Assembly: GCA_023425865.1 (NCBI GenBank)
Contig: JAFABV010000015.1
Coordinates: 1 to 11,349 of the forward strand
DNA length: 11,349 nucleotides
Direction: 5' to 3'
Source of the DNA: Bacteroidota bacterium
GTDB taxonomy: Bacteria; Bacteroidota; Bacteroidia; Bacteroidales; Bacteroidaceae
Part shown: positions 1 through 7,035 of the stretch, in pieces
Layout of the letters: each line of letters opens with the position of its first letter
Numbering within the stretch: position 1 is the stretch's first letter
Program-made: the position numbers and the translations under genes
The notes under the pieces: generated by a model
What the model was told of the DNA's origin: nothing
Seen by the model: the letters and a program-made list of their open reading frames with translations, nothing else
The model's database searches: none

Positions 1-13
1 TATAACTTTGTCC

Positions 14-99
14 TTGGTAATCATCACTCAATATTTTTATAATTTATTGATATTCAACCATAAAGGTACAAAATATTAGTGAGATTACCAACTTTTTTT
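14..99 (+). terminator. Interrupted inverted repeat followed by a T7 tract
   Basis: TTGGTAATC (14-22) pairs with GATTACCAA (83-91), TCACT (24-28) with AGTGA (78-82), and AATATTTT (30-37) with AAAATATT (70-77). That gives 22 base pairs with two single-base bulges (A23 and C29). The loop is about 32 nt, and CTTTTTTT follows at 92-99. The shape fits an intrinsic terminator for a gene left of the window. The large loop is unusual, so a small structured RNA started from the TAACTTTG box at 3-10 is an alternative. Confidence 0.45.
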
Positions 100-188
100 A
101 TGCTTTTCTTATCCCGAACTCGCGTACTATTAGGCGCCCGAAGCCCTGCGACGTGAGGGGAGACACTCAACGCCTCTTCTCTAATGGT

Positions 189-280
189 CTGATGATTTCA
201 TATAGAACCATCGTGTGGTTTTATATAAAACTATCGTATGATTTTATATAGAACTATCTGATGATTTCATATAGAATTAT
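189..280. repeat. Four tandem 23-bp repeats
   Basis: Exact 23-bp periodicity: units at 189-211, 212-234, 235-257 and 258-280. All share a TATA(T)GA-ACYAT-like core, for example ATTTCATATAGAAC or ATTTTATATAGAAC. Units 1 and 4 match at 21 of 23 positions, and units 2 and 3 at 20 of 23. Unit 2 contains a perfect 14-bp palindrome, GTTTTATATAAAAC (218-231). There are no unique spacers, so this is not a CRISPR array. Its function is unknown; a variable-number tandem repeat or an array of protein-binding sites would fit. Confidence 0.85.
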
Positions 281-312
281 TCCGAGTGTAGGTTGCGCGT
301 TCGTTGTCTGTA

Positions 313-378
313 GCTCTTTTATATAGGATGAACAGCGCCGTTACGTGAGATGAACAGTGTCTTTATATGGGAAGAACA
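313..378. repeat. Degenerate 22-bp tandem array
   Basis: The core GATGAACA occurs at 327-334 and 349-356, and GAAGAACA at 371-378, each 22 bp apart. The first and third units also share a CTTTATAT-like block before the core. This array is separate from the 23-bp array at 189-280, although both contain TTATATA followed by a GAAC-like motif, so they may be related and diverged. No function can be read from the sequence. Confidence 0.55.
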
Positions 379-445
379 ATGCCTTTGGGACGTAGCTTTA
401 TATATCTTTAACTCGGTCTTTCCAACCTCTCTTGTCAAGAATTTG

Positions 446-453
446 TAAATTTG
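446..453 (+). promoter_or_regulatory. Probable rarA promoter, -7 box TAAATTTG
   Basis: TAAATTTG matches the Bacteroidetes -7 consensus TAnnTTTG. No good -33 TTG element sits at the usual spacing, which makes this weaker than the pheT promoter. Transcription would start at about 459-461, essentially on the ATG at 460, so the mRNA would be leaderless or nearly so. Confidence 0.45.
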
Positions 454-459
454 CATAAT

Positions 460-1734
460 ATGAGTGAACCATTGGCAGAACGCATGCGTCCACGGACGCT
501 TGATGATTATGTAGGGCAGGAGCATCTGGTAGGGCCAGGTGGCGTGCTTCGCAGGATGATAGAGTCGGGACACATCTCCTCATTCATCCTTTGGGGCCCT
601 CCTGGTGTGGGCAAGACCACTCTGGCGCAGATCATCGCGGGTATGCTGAAGGTGCCATTCTTCACGCTGAGTGCCGTGACGAGCGGTGTGAAAGATGTGC
701 GTGAGGTGATAGAGAAAGCCCGTCAAGGCAGGTTTTTCAACACTGAGTCGCCTATCCTCTTCATCGACGAGATACACCGTTTTTCCAAGTCGCAGCAAGA
801 CTCGCTGTTGGGGGCTGTAGAGCGCGGCGTGGTGACACTCATCGGTGCCACCACTGAGAATCCTTCGTTCGAGGTCATTCGGCCACTGCTTTCGCGTTGC
901 CAGCTCTATGTGCTCAAGTCGCTTGAGAAAGACGACCTGATGAAGATACTCAACCGGGCCATCACCGAAGACTTGGAGTTAAAGAAACGGCATTTCGTCA
1001 TCGAAGAGACAGGGGCGCTGTTTCGCTATAGCGGTGGCGACGCCCGCAAACTGCTCAATATCTTGGGATTGGTGGTGGAGTCTACCGAAGGCGAAGAGGT
1101 GGTGATCAACAACGAGGCGGTGGAAACCCGTCTGCAGCAGAATCCGCTGGCTTACGACAAAGACGGGGAGATGCACTACGACATCATCTCGGCGTTTATC
1201 AAGAGCATCCGAGGGTCGGACCCCGACGCGGCACTTTACTGGATGGCACGAATGATTGAAGGTGGAGAAGACCCGCAGTTCATTGCCCGACGGTTGGTGA
1301 TCAGCGCGGCCGAAGACATCGGGTTGGCCAACCCCAACGCCTTGCTGCTGGCCAATGCGGCCTTTGACGCGGTGATGAAGGTGGGGTGGCCCGAAGGACG
1401 CATTCCCTTGGCTGAGGCTACGGTATACTTGGCGACAAGTCCGAAAAGCAATTCTGCCTACTATGCCATCGATGAACTGTTGGCCGAGGTGCGGCAGAGT
1501 GGTAATCTGCCTGTGCCCTTACACCTGCGCAATGCCCCCACCAAGCTCATGGCAGATTTAGGGTATCATGATGGGTACAAGTATCCGCACGGTTTTCCGG
1601 GCAACTTCACCGAACAGCAATATCTGCCTGACGAACTTGTGGGCAAACGTTTCTGGCATGCCCAGCACACGCCTGCCGAGGAGAAACTCTACCAGCACAT
1701 GTTGCGCTGCTGGGGTGATCGCTACCGCGAGTGA
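460..1734 (+). CDS. rarA: Replication-associated recombination protein A (AAA+ ATPase)
   Basis: RarA (MgsA/WRNIP1 family) is a cytoplasmic AAA+ ATPase that acts at stalled replication forks and single-stranded DNA ends. The 424-residue product carries Walker A GPPGVGKT (46-53), Walker B ILFIDE (99-104), sensor 1 GATTEN (129-134) and a probable arginine finger in LLSRC (R146). The family-typical SAVTSGVKDVRE segment and the C-terminal LHLRNAPTKLM and GY(H/G)xxYxYxH-like segments are also present. The ATG at 460 gives MSEPLAERMRPRTLDDYVGQ, which matches the normal family N-terminus. An in-frame TTG at 451 lies inside the promoter box and is unlikely to be used. Length is within the usual range and all core motifs are intact. 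The next gene starts 154 bp downstream on the same strand. Confidence 0.96.
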   Translation: MSEPLAERMRPRTLDDYVGQEHLVGPGGVLRRMIESGHISSFILWGPPGVGKTTLAQIIAGMLKVPFFTLSAVTSGVKDVREVIEKARQGRFFNTESPILFIDEIHRFSKSQQDSLLGAVERGVVTLIGATTENPSFEVIRPLLSRCQLYVLKSLEKDDLMKILNRAITEDLELKKRHFVIEETGALFRYSGGDARKLLNILGLVVESTEGEEVVINNEAVETRLQQNPLAYDKDGEMHYDIISAFIKSIRGSDPDAALYWMARMIEGGEDPQFIARRLVISAAEDIGLANPNALLLANAAFDAVMKVGWPEGRIPLAEATVYLATSPKSNSAYYAIDELLAEVRQSGNLPVPLHLRNAPTKLMADLGYHDGYKYPHGFPGNFTEQQYLPDELVGKRFWHAQHTPAEEKLYQHMLRCWGDRYRE

Positions 1735-1838
1735 ACGGTTTGCCGAGAAGTGGTGGGAGCGGGTAGTTGGCAGAGGACATTGCGATAGGCTTACAGGACA
1801 ATGACATCACCCGCCAAAACCTAAAGCCGGATAGGAAT
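1735..1838. other. rarA to dehydrogenase spacer, no feature seen
   Basis: Between the rarA stop and the polypurine leader I see no TAnnTTTG box, no hairpin with a T tract and no credible small ORF. The absence of both a terminator and a promoter favours read-through from rarA. Confidence 0.4.
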
Positions 1839-1888
1839 GAAGGAGGAAAGACGAAAGAAAAAAGAAGACGAAAAAAAGGAAAAGAAAA
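1839..1888 (+). promoter_or_regulatory. Polypurine leader of the hydroxyacid dehydrogenase gene
   Basis: Of these 50 bases all but C1852 and C1869 are purines, running directly up to the ATG at 1889. The tract includes AAGGAGG (1840-1846) and AAAAGGAAAAG (1874-1884). The second, a few bases before the start, is the better-placed ribosome-binding candidate. No TAnnTTTG box was found between 1735 and 1888, so transcription may come from rarA. Confidence 0.5.
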
Positions 1889-2839
1889 ATGAAAATTGTA
1901 GTATTGGATGGCCATACGGCCAACCCGGGTGACCTGTCGTGGGCACCGCTTGAAGTATTTGGAGAGCTCACCGTTTATCCCCGCACCGCCCCCGAAGAGG
2001 TGGTAAAGCGTGCTAAGGACGCAGAGGTGGTCTTGACCAACAAGGTGAACATTAGTGAAGAAATCATGGCACAGTTGCCACAGCTGAAATATATTGGTGT
2101 GCTGGCTACGGGATACAATGTGGTTGATGTGGAAGCCGCACGCCGGCGCGGTGTCGTTGTTACCAACATTCCTGCTTATAGCACCGACAGCGTGGCACAG
2201 TTGACATTCTCGCATATTCTCAACATTACCAATCAAGTAGGACATTACGCTGAAGAAGTGCGTCAAGGTAAATGGTCGGCCTCTCCAGACTTCTGTTTTA
2301 CCAATACGCCGCTCTCAGAGTTGGCGGGCAAGACACTTGGTATAGTAGGTCTTGGCAATATCGGTATGCGTGTGGCCAAGATAGCCCACGACTTCGGCAT
2401 GGACGTTTTTGCCATGACCTCGAAGGATTCGTCGGCGCTTCCCGAGGGCATTCAAAAGACTACGCTCGAGGGGCTTCTGGCCGTGTCGGATGTACTCACC
2501 CTGCACTGTCCGCTTACAGAATCCACTTTTCACCTCATCAACGAGCAGCGCCTGCAGCTCATGAAGCCGGGTGCCATCCTCATCAATACGGGTCGTGGAC
2601 CGCTTGTTGACGACGACGCGGTGGCCAAAGCCCTGCATGACGGTCGACTCGGAGGATATGGAGCCGACGTGATGACCGTGGAGCCCCCCTCGGCAGACAA
2701 CCCGTTGATCAGTGCGCCGCGCGCCTATCTCACCCCGCATATCGCCTGGGCCACCTTCGAGGCACGCCAGCGATTGTTGGCTACCTGTGTGGCTAACGTA
2801 GAGGCCTATGTTCATGGACAACCGCAAAATCAGGTGTAA
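1889..2839 (+). CDS. D-2-hydroxyacid dehydrogenase (glycerate/hydroxypyruvate reductase type)
   Basis: This 316-residue NAD(P)-dependent enzyme would interconvert a 2-oxo acid and a D-2-hydroxy acid; glyoxylate or hydroxypyruvate to glycolate or glycerate is most likely. Visible features are the substrate-loop motif GVLATGYNVVD (70-80), the Rossmann motif GLGNIG (154-159), the signature INTGRGPLVDDDAV with catalytic Arg236, Glu265 in DVMTVEP, and His284 in LTPHIAW. The complete Arg/Glu/His set argues for an active enzyme. The end of the second beta strand (FAMTSK, 174-179) lacks the acidic residue often used to select NAD, so cofactor preference is open. The polypurine leader precedes it, and a membrane protein gene starts 2 bp after its stop, implying translational coupling. 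It resembles glycerate dehydrogenase (HprA); the exact substrate cannot be assigned from sequence. Confidence 0.92.
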   Translation: MKIVVLDGHTANPGDLSWAPLEVFGELTVYPRTAPEEVVKRAKDAEVVLTNKVNISEEIMAQLPQLKYIGVLATGYNVVDVEAARRRGVVVTNIPAYSTDSVAQLTFSHILNITNQVGHYAEEVRQGKWSASPDFCFTNTPLSELAGKTLGIVGLGNIGMRVAKIAHDFGMDVFAMTSKDSSALPEGIQKTTLEGLLAVSDVLTLHCPLTESTFHLINEQRLQLMKPGAILINTGRGPLVDDDAVAKALHDGRLGGYGADVMTVEPPSADNPLISAPRAYLTPHIAWATFEARQRLLATCVANVEAYVHGQPQNQV

Positions 2840-2841
2840 TC

Positions 2842-3477
2842 ATGCTGTTCGCTGACCCGGACGTCCTGCGCGTGGTGCAGGAGGTGATCGAAATCTTAGG
2901 AACCCTGGCCTTTGCCATTTCCGGTATTCGCCATGCCGCCGCCAAACATTATGACTGGTTTGGCGGTTTTGTGTGTGGTATAGCCGTGGCCATCGGCGGT
3001 GGTACGCTGCGTGACGTGATGCTTGGCGTGACACCGTTCTGGATGACCTCGCCGCTGTACATCATCTGCACCCTGCTGGCTCAGGTGCTTGTTATAGTCT
3101 TTGCCCGCTCACTCAAGCGCTTGGATAATGCCTGGTTAGCCTTCGACACCTTAGGCTTAGGGCTGTTCACAATCGCTGGAATACAGAAGACGTTGGCATG
3201 TGGCCATCCCTTCTGGGTGGCCATCGTCATGGGCTGTATCACGGGTTGCGCGGGTGGTGTGACGCGTGACATACTGCTCAACCGTACCCCAGAGGTGTTC
3301 AAGAAAGAGCTATATGCCATGATCAGCATCGCCGGCGGACTGATCTACTGGTTGCTGATTCATATTGGCATCAATGTGGGCGTGACAGCCGTTGTCGTCT
3401 TTTTCGTGATTGTCACGATGCGTTTTTTGGCTATCAAATACCACATATCCTTGCCCAAACTCAAAAGTGAAGAGTAG
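2842..3477 (+). CDS. TRIC/UPF0126 family inner-membrane channel or transporter
   Basis: The 211-residue hydrophobic protein has the two-repeat build of the bacterial TRIC (YadS/YicG, UPF0126) family. The first repeat carries GGGTLRDVMLG (52-62) and the second GGVTRDILLNRTP (138-150). About seven membrane segments can be outlined, roughly at 14-33, 40-58, 70-89, 98-117, 124-141, 157-175 and 178-197. The C-terminus is short and lysine-rich. Prokaryotic TRIC proteins form trimeric cation channels, while E. coli YicG has been linked to glycine uptake. The gene starts 2 bp after the dehydrogenase stop, so the two are probably co-translated. The actual substrate is not decidable here. Confidence 0.9.
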   Translation: MLFADPDVLRVVQEVIEILGTLAFAISGIRHAAAKHYDWFGGFVCGIAVAIGGGTLRDVMLGVTPFWMTSPLYIICTLLAQVLVIVFARSLKRLDNAWLAFDTLGLGLFTIAGIQKTLACGHPFWVAIVMGCITGCAGGVTRDILLNRTPEVFKKELYAMISIAGGLIYWLLIHIGINVGVTAVVVFFVIVTMRFLAIKYHISLPKLKSEE

Positions 3478-3536
3478 GGAGGAAGCCTTTGTATTCTAAA
3501 AGTATGCCGAGGGAATGTAGAAAATAAGGTGTGTAC

Positions 3537-3567
3537 TTGGGCAAGACGTATTTTTTTTGTAATTTTG
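3537..3567 (+). promoter_or_regulatory. pheT promoter (-33 TTGG, -7 TAATTTTG)
   Basis: TTGG (3537-3540) and TAATTTTG (3560-3567) are separated by 19 bp, close to the Bacteroidetes -33/-7 consensus. Predicted transcription start is about 3573-3575, leaving an AT-rich leader of about 36 nt before the ATG at 3610. It is the best-formed promoter in the window and marks pheT as the start of a new transcription unit. Confidence 0.75.
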
Positions 3568-3609
3568 CCTCGTTTTATACTGCAGTTAGGAAATATAAAT
3601 CACGATATA

Positions 3610-6078
3610 ATGAAGGTATCATATCAATGGCTTAAGGAATATGTTGACTTTGAGCTCACCCCTGAGGAAGTGGCAGAGGCCCTCACCTCAACCGGTCTCG
3701 AAGTAGGTTCCGTAGACGAAGTACAGGCTATCAAAGGCGGCCTCAAAGGCCTTTACGTGGGGCAGGTGCTGACTTGTGAGATGCATCCCAACAGTGACCA
3801 CCTGCATGTCACCACTGTAGACTTAGGCAAGGGCGAGCCCCAACAGATTGTCTGTGGCGCGCCTAATGTGGCAGCCGGACAGAAGGTCATTGTGGCTGAT
3901 TTAGGCTGTGTGCTCTACGACGGCGACAAGGAGTTTGTCATCAAGAAGTCGAAGTTGCGCGGCGTGGAGAGCTTGGGCATGATCTGTGCCGAAGACGAGA
4001 TTGGCGTGGGCACGAGCCACGATGGCATCATCGTGTTACCCGAGGATGCCGTGGTGGGTACGCCCGCCGCTGAATACTACCATTTGGAGAGCGACTGGGT
4101 CATTGAGATTGATATCACGGCCAACCGTGCCGATGCGCTGAGCCACTTTGGCGTGGCGCGTGACCTCTATGCCTGGCTCACCCAGCGCGGCTACAAGACC
4201 TCGTTGCACCGTCCTGACTGTGACGCCTTCAGCGTGGACAACGACGACTTACCCATTGAGGTGGAGATCGAAAACCACGAGGCCTGCAAGCGCTATGCCT
4301 GTGTAAGCATCACGGATTGTGAGGTGAAAGAGAGTCCGCAGTGGCTCAAAGACAGGCTTAGCGTGATTGGTCTACGACCCATCAACAATATCGTGGATAT
4401 CACCAATTATGTTATGATGGCCTACGGTCAGCCCATGCACTGCTTTGATGCCGACATGGTGACGGGGCATAAGATTGTGGTTCGTACACAGCCCGAGGGG
4501 ACGAAGTTTGTTACCCTCGACGGTCAGGAGCATATTTTGGGCGAGCATGACCTGAGCATCTGTAATGCCGAGGAGCCGATGTGTATTGCCGGTATCTTCG
4601 GTGGCAAGGGTTCGGGTACGTATGAGACCACTCGTAACGTGGTGCTCGAGAGTGCCTATTTCCATCCCACATGGATCAGGAAGAGTGCACGCCGCCATGG
4701 ATTGAGCACCGACTCCAGCTTCCGCTTTGAACGCGGTATCGATCCCAACGGCACCGTCTACGCCCTCAAGCAGGCTGCCATACTGTGCAAGGAATTGGCC
4801 GGAGGCAAGGTGTCGATGCAGATTAAGGACGTATATCCGCAACCGCTGCCCGACTTCAAGGTAAACTTGAAGTATGAGTATTGCGACCGACTGATAGGTA
4901 AGCAGTTGGGAGCTGATACCATCAAGAGTATTACAGGCAGTTTGGGGATGACCATCGACAGCGAGGACGCTGAGGGCCTGCAGCTCAATGTGCCGGCTTA
5001 CCGCGTAGATGTGCAACGTCCTTGCGACGTAGTGGAAGACATACTGCGCATCTATGGATATAATAATGTGGAGATTCCTACTCAGTTGAAGTCATCGCTC
5101 ACGGTGGCCGACGAGCAGGACCGCCAGCATCATATGGCCAATATCGTGGGCGAGCAACTCGTGGGCTGTGGCTTTAACGAGATTCTCAATAACTCGCTCA
5201 CCAAGGCTTCTTATTATGACAAGGATGACCTCAACGCCTTTGCATGGGCCAACACCGTGAAGGTGATGAATCCGCTGAGCAGCGACTTGGGCGTGATGCG
5301 CCAGACCATGCTCTTCGGCGGTTTGGAGTCGCTGGCCCGCAACATCAACCGCAAGCGTGCCAACCTGAAATTCTTTGAGGTCGGCAACGTGTACCACTAT
5401 GCTCCAGAGAAGGACGACCACGACACATCGATCAAGGCTTATACGCAAGACGAGCATCTGGCACTCTGGGTGACGGGTAAGCGTGTGGAAGGTTCGTGGG
5501 CGCATCCCAATGAGGAAACGTCGTTCTATGAACTGAAGGCCTACGTGGAAAATATCCTACGCCGAGTGGGCTTAAACAGGAATGCGGTAGTGGAGGAGAA
5601 GTCTGATAATAACATCTTTGCTTATGCTCTCCGACTCAAGACCCGTGGTGGCCAGACTATAGTGGAATATGGTCAGCTCGCCAAGAAGGTGCTTCACGCC
5701 CTGGATATAGAGCGCGACGTGTTCTATGCTGAATTTAGTTGGACGACACTCATGAAGGCCATTCGCAAGAACGTGGTGGAGTTCACCGAACTTAATAAGT
5801 TCCCGGCTGTGAGCCGCGACCTTGCATTGCTGGTCGATGAGCAGGTGGAATTTGCCGAGATTGAGGCCATAGCCCGCCAAAGCGAGAAGAAACTGCTGAA
5901 GAAGGTCGAGCTCTTCGACGTGTATCAGGGCAAGAACCTGCCCGCCGGCAAGAAGAGCTACGCCGTGAACTTTATCCTTGAGGATGAGGAGAAAACGCTG
6001 AACGACAAGCAGATTGACGCCATCATGCAGAAACTCATTAAAAACCTCACCACCAAGCTCGGCGCAGAACTGCGCTAA
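3610..6078 (+). CDS. pheT: Phenylalanine--tRNA ligase beta subunit
   Basis: This is the beta chain of the cytoplasmic alpha2-beta2 enzyme that charges tRNA-Phe. The 822-residue product has the expected bacterial order: N-terminal MKVSYQWLKEYVDF, a tRNA-binding OB domain (about 40-150, with HPNSDHLHVTTVD and CGAPNV), and the B3/B4 editing domain (about 215-375, with GLRPINNIVDITNYVM). B5 and the catalytic-like core follow, then a C-terminal anticodon-binding FDX-ACB domain (about 730-822, with FPAVSRDLAL). The start at 3610 is preferred because an upstream in-frame start (3529) would lie before the predicted transcription start and adds a non-family N-terminus. No pheS is next to it; separated pheS and pheT are known in Bacteroidetes. 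A YebC gene follows after 61 bp. Confidence 0.97.
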   Translation: MKVSYQWLKEYVDFELTPEEVAEALTSTGLEVGSVDEVQAIKGGLKGLYVGQVLTCEMHPNSDHLHVTTVDLGKGEPQQIVCGAPNVAAGQKVIVADLGCVLYDGDKEFVIKKSKLRGVESLGMICAEDEIGVGTSHDGIIVLPEDAVVGTPAAEYYHLESDWVIEIDITANRADALSHFGVARDLYAWLTQRGYKTSLHRPDCDAFSVDNDDLPIEVEIENHEACKRYACVSITDCEVKESPQWLKDRLSVIGLRPINNIVDITNYVMMAYGQPMHCFDADMVTGHKIVVRTQPEGTKFVTLDGQEHILGEHDLSICNAEEPMCIAGIFGGKGSGTYETTRNVVLESAYFHPTWIRKSARRHGLSTDSSFRFERGIDPNGTVYALKQAAILCKELAGGKVSMQIKDVYPQPLPDFKVNLKYEYCDRLIGKQLGADTIKSITGSLGMTIDSEDAEGLQLNVPAYRVDVQRPCDVVEDILRIYGYNNVEIPTQLKSSLTVADEQDRQHHMANIVGEQLVGCGFNEILNNSLTKASYYDKDDLNAFAWANTVKVMNPLSSDLGVMRQTMLFGGLESLARNINRKRANLKFFEVGNVYHYAPEKDDHDTSIKAYTQDEHLALWVTGKRVEGSWAHPNEETSFYELKAYVENILRRVGLNRNAVVEEKSDNNIFAYALRLKTRGGQTIVEYGQLAKKVLHALDIERDVFYAEFSWTTLMKAIRKNVVEFTELNKFPAVSRDLALLVDEQVEFAEIEAIARQSEKKLLKKVELFDVYQGKNLPAGKKSYAVNFILEDEEKTLNDKQIDAIMQKLIKNLTTKLGAELR

Positions 6079-6139
6079 GCAGGGTGGGTGCACAACTTTT
6101 TGCATCAACAAGAACAATAAATAAGTAATATTTTTTCCC

Positions 6140-6865
6140 ATGGGAAGAGCATTTGAATATCGTAAAGCTGCCAAGCTGAAAAGATGGGGTCACATGGCCC
6201 GTGTTTTTACAAAGTTAGGTAAACAGATTGCTATCGCGGTGAAGGCCGGCGGCCCTGAGCCCGAGAACAACCCAACTCTGCGTGCCCTCATCGCCACCTG
6301 CAAGCGCGAAAATATGCCCAAAGACAATATCGAGCGTGCCATCAAGAACGCCATGGGCAAGGATACCAGCGACTATAAGGAAATTACCTACGAGGGATAT
6401 GGCCCGCATGGTATCGCGGTGTTTGTAGACACTCTGACCGACAACACCACCCGTACCGTGGGTGACGTGCGCTCGGTGTTCAATAAGTTTAATGGTAACT
6501 TGGGCAACCAGGGCTCGCTGAGCTTTCTCTTTGACCACAAGTGTGTGTTTACCTTCAAGATGAAAGATGGCGTAGAGATGGACGACCTGATTCTCGAACT
6601 CATCGATTTCGGAGTGGACGATGAGTACGATGTGGATGAGGAGACTGCCGAGATCACGATCTACGGTTCTCCCACGAGCTTCGGTGAAATACAGAAGCAC
6701 CTTGAGGAGAATGGCTTTGAAATTACCAGCGCGGAGTTCACACGTATTCCCAATGACCTCAAGGACGTGACGCCTGAAGAGCGTGAGACGATTGACAAGA
6801 TGGTGGAGCGTTTGGAGGATTTTGACGACGTGCAGAATGTGTACACCAACATGAAGCCTGAATAA
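6140..6865 (+). CDS. YebC/PmpR-family protein (TACO1-like)
   Basis: This 241-residue cytoplasmic protein belongs to the YebC/PmpR/TACO1 family, whose members have been described as DNA-binding transcription regulators and, more recently, as factors that help ribosomes through difficult sequences. It shows FTKLGKQIAIAVKAGGPEPENNP (23-45), the NMPKDNIERAI helix (58-68), YEGYGPHG (84-91) and the DNxxRTVxxVR strand-helix element. The N-terminus GRAFEYRKA replaces the AGHSKWANIKHRKA of proteobacterial YebC, a form found in Bacteroidetes. The acidic C-terminal part is complete. No strong TAnnTTTG box lies in the 61-bp gap behind pheT, so co-transcription is likely. An ATG at codon 19 is a less likely start because conserved residues precede it. 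Confidence 0.93.
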   Translation: MGRAFEYRKAAKLKRWGHMARVFTKLGKQIAIAVKAGGPEPENNPTLRALIATCKRENMPKDNIERAIKNAMGKDTSDYKEITYEGYGPHGIAVFVDTLTDNTTRTVGDVRSVFNKFNGNLGNQGSLSFLFDHKCVFTFKMKDGVEMDDLILELIDFGVDDEYDVDEETAEITIYGSPTSFGEIQKHLEENGFEITSAEFTRIPNDLKDVTPEERETIDKMVERLEDFDDVQNVYTNMKPE

Positions 6866-6907
6866 GGTTTCGGGCGGGTAGGTATATCTGTTAAAAGGTA
6901 TCGACAA

Positions 6908-6970
6908 TACACCCAGCCGTGTTTCTCTCTGCCTTTCATGGCAAAGGAGTAGGAAACATGGCTGGGTGTA
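6908..6970. terminator. Long hairpin between convergent genes
   Basis: TACACCCAGCCGTGTTTC (6908-6925) pairs with GAAACATGGCTGGGTGTA (6953-6970): 18 pairs with one G-T wobble. An inner stem CCTTT/AAAGG (6932-6936/6943-6947) closes a 6-nt loop. It lies between the stops of the rightward YebC gene (6865) and the leftward lipoprotein gene (7036), so a two-way terminator is the simplest reading. Neither side has a clear T tract. The wobble is stable only in the rightward RNA (G-U); the leftward RNA would have an A-C mismatch there. A smaller stem TTAGGAA/TTCCTAA (6992-6998/7025-7031) lies just past the leftward stop. Confidence 0.6.
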
Positions 6971-7035
6971 CTGTTTGGCAGGATTTGTTGTTTAGGAATG
7001 CCTATGGCATCATGGACTTTCGTCTTCCTAAGCCC

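Larger units (their letters stand above)
1..459. other. Gene-free AT-rich region upstream of rarA
   Basis: No convincing coding region lies here; the two short leftward open frames are low-complexity readings of repeat DNA. The stretch holds, in order, a TAACTTTG box (3-10), an interrupted inverted repeat with a T tract (14-99), a more GC-rich unstructured piece (about 115-180), four tandem 23-bp units (189-280), a looser 22-bp array (313-378) and the rarA promoter (446-453). The region probably separates rarA from a gene beyond the left edge. Confidence 0.7.

Noticed and set aside
189..280. CRISPR array
   Set aside because: The repeats are directly adjacent, with no unique spacers and no cas genes nearby.
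1607..2266. 219-codon leftward open frame across rarA and the dehydrogenase
   Set aside because: It is antisense to two well-supported genes, has no family features, and crosses their intergenic gap as low-complexity sequence.
3529..3609. 27-codon N-terminal extension of PheT
   Set aside because: It begins upstream of the predicted transcription start, and the family N-terminus starts at the ATG at 3610.
4372..5016. 214-codon leftward open frame inside pheT
   Set aside because: It lies fully antisense to conserved PheT domains, and its composition is that of a codon-bias shadow.
6215..6907. 230-codon leftward open frame over the YebC gene
   Set aside because: It mirrors an intact YebC gene and no domain is recognisable in it.
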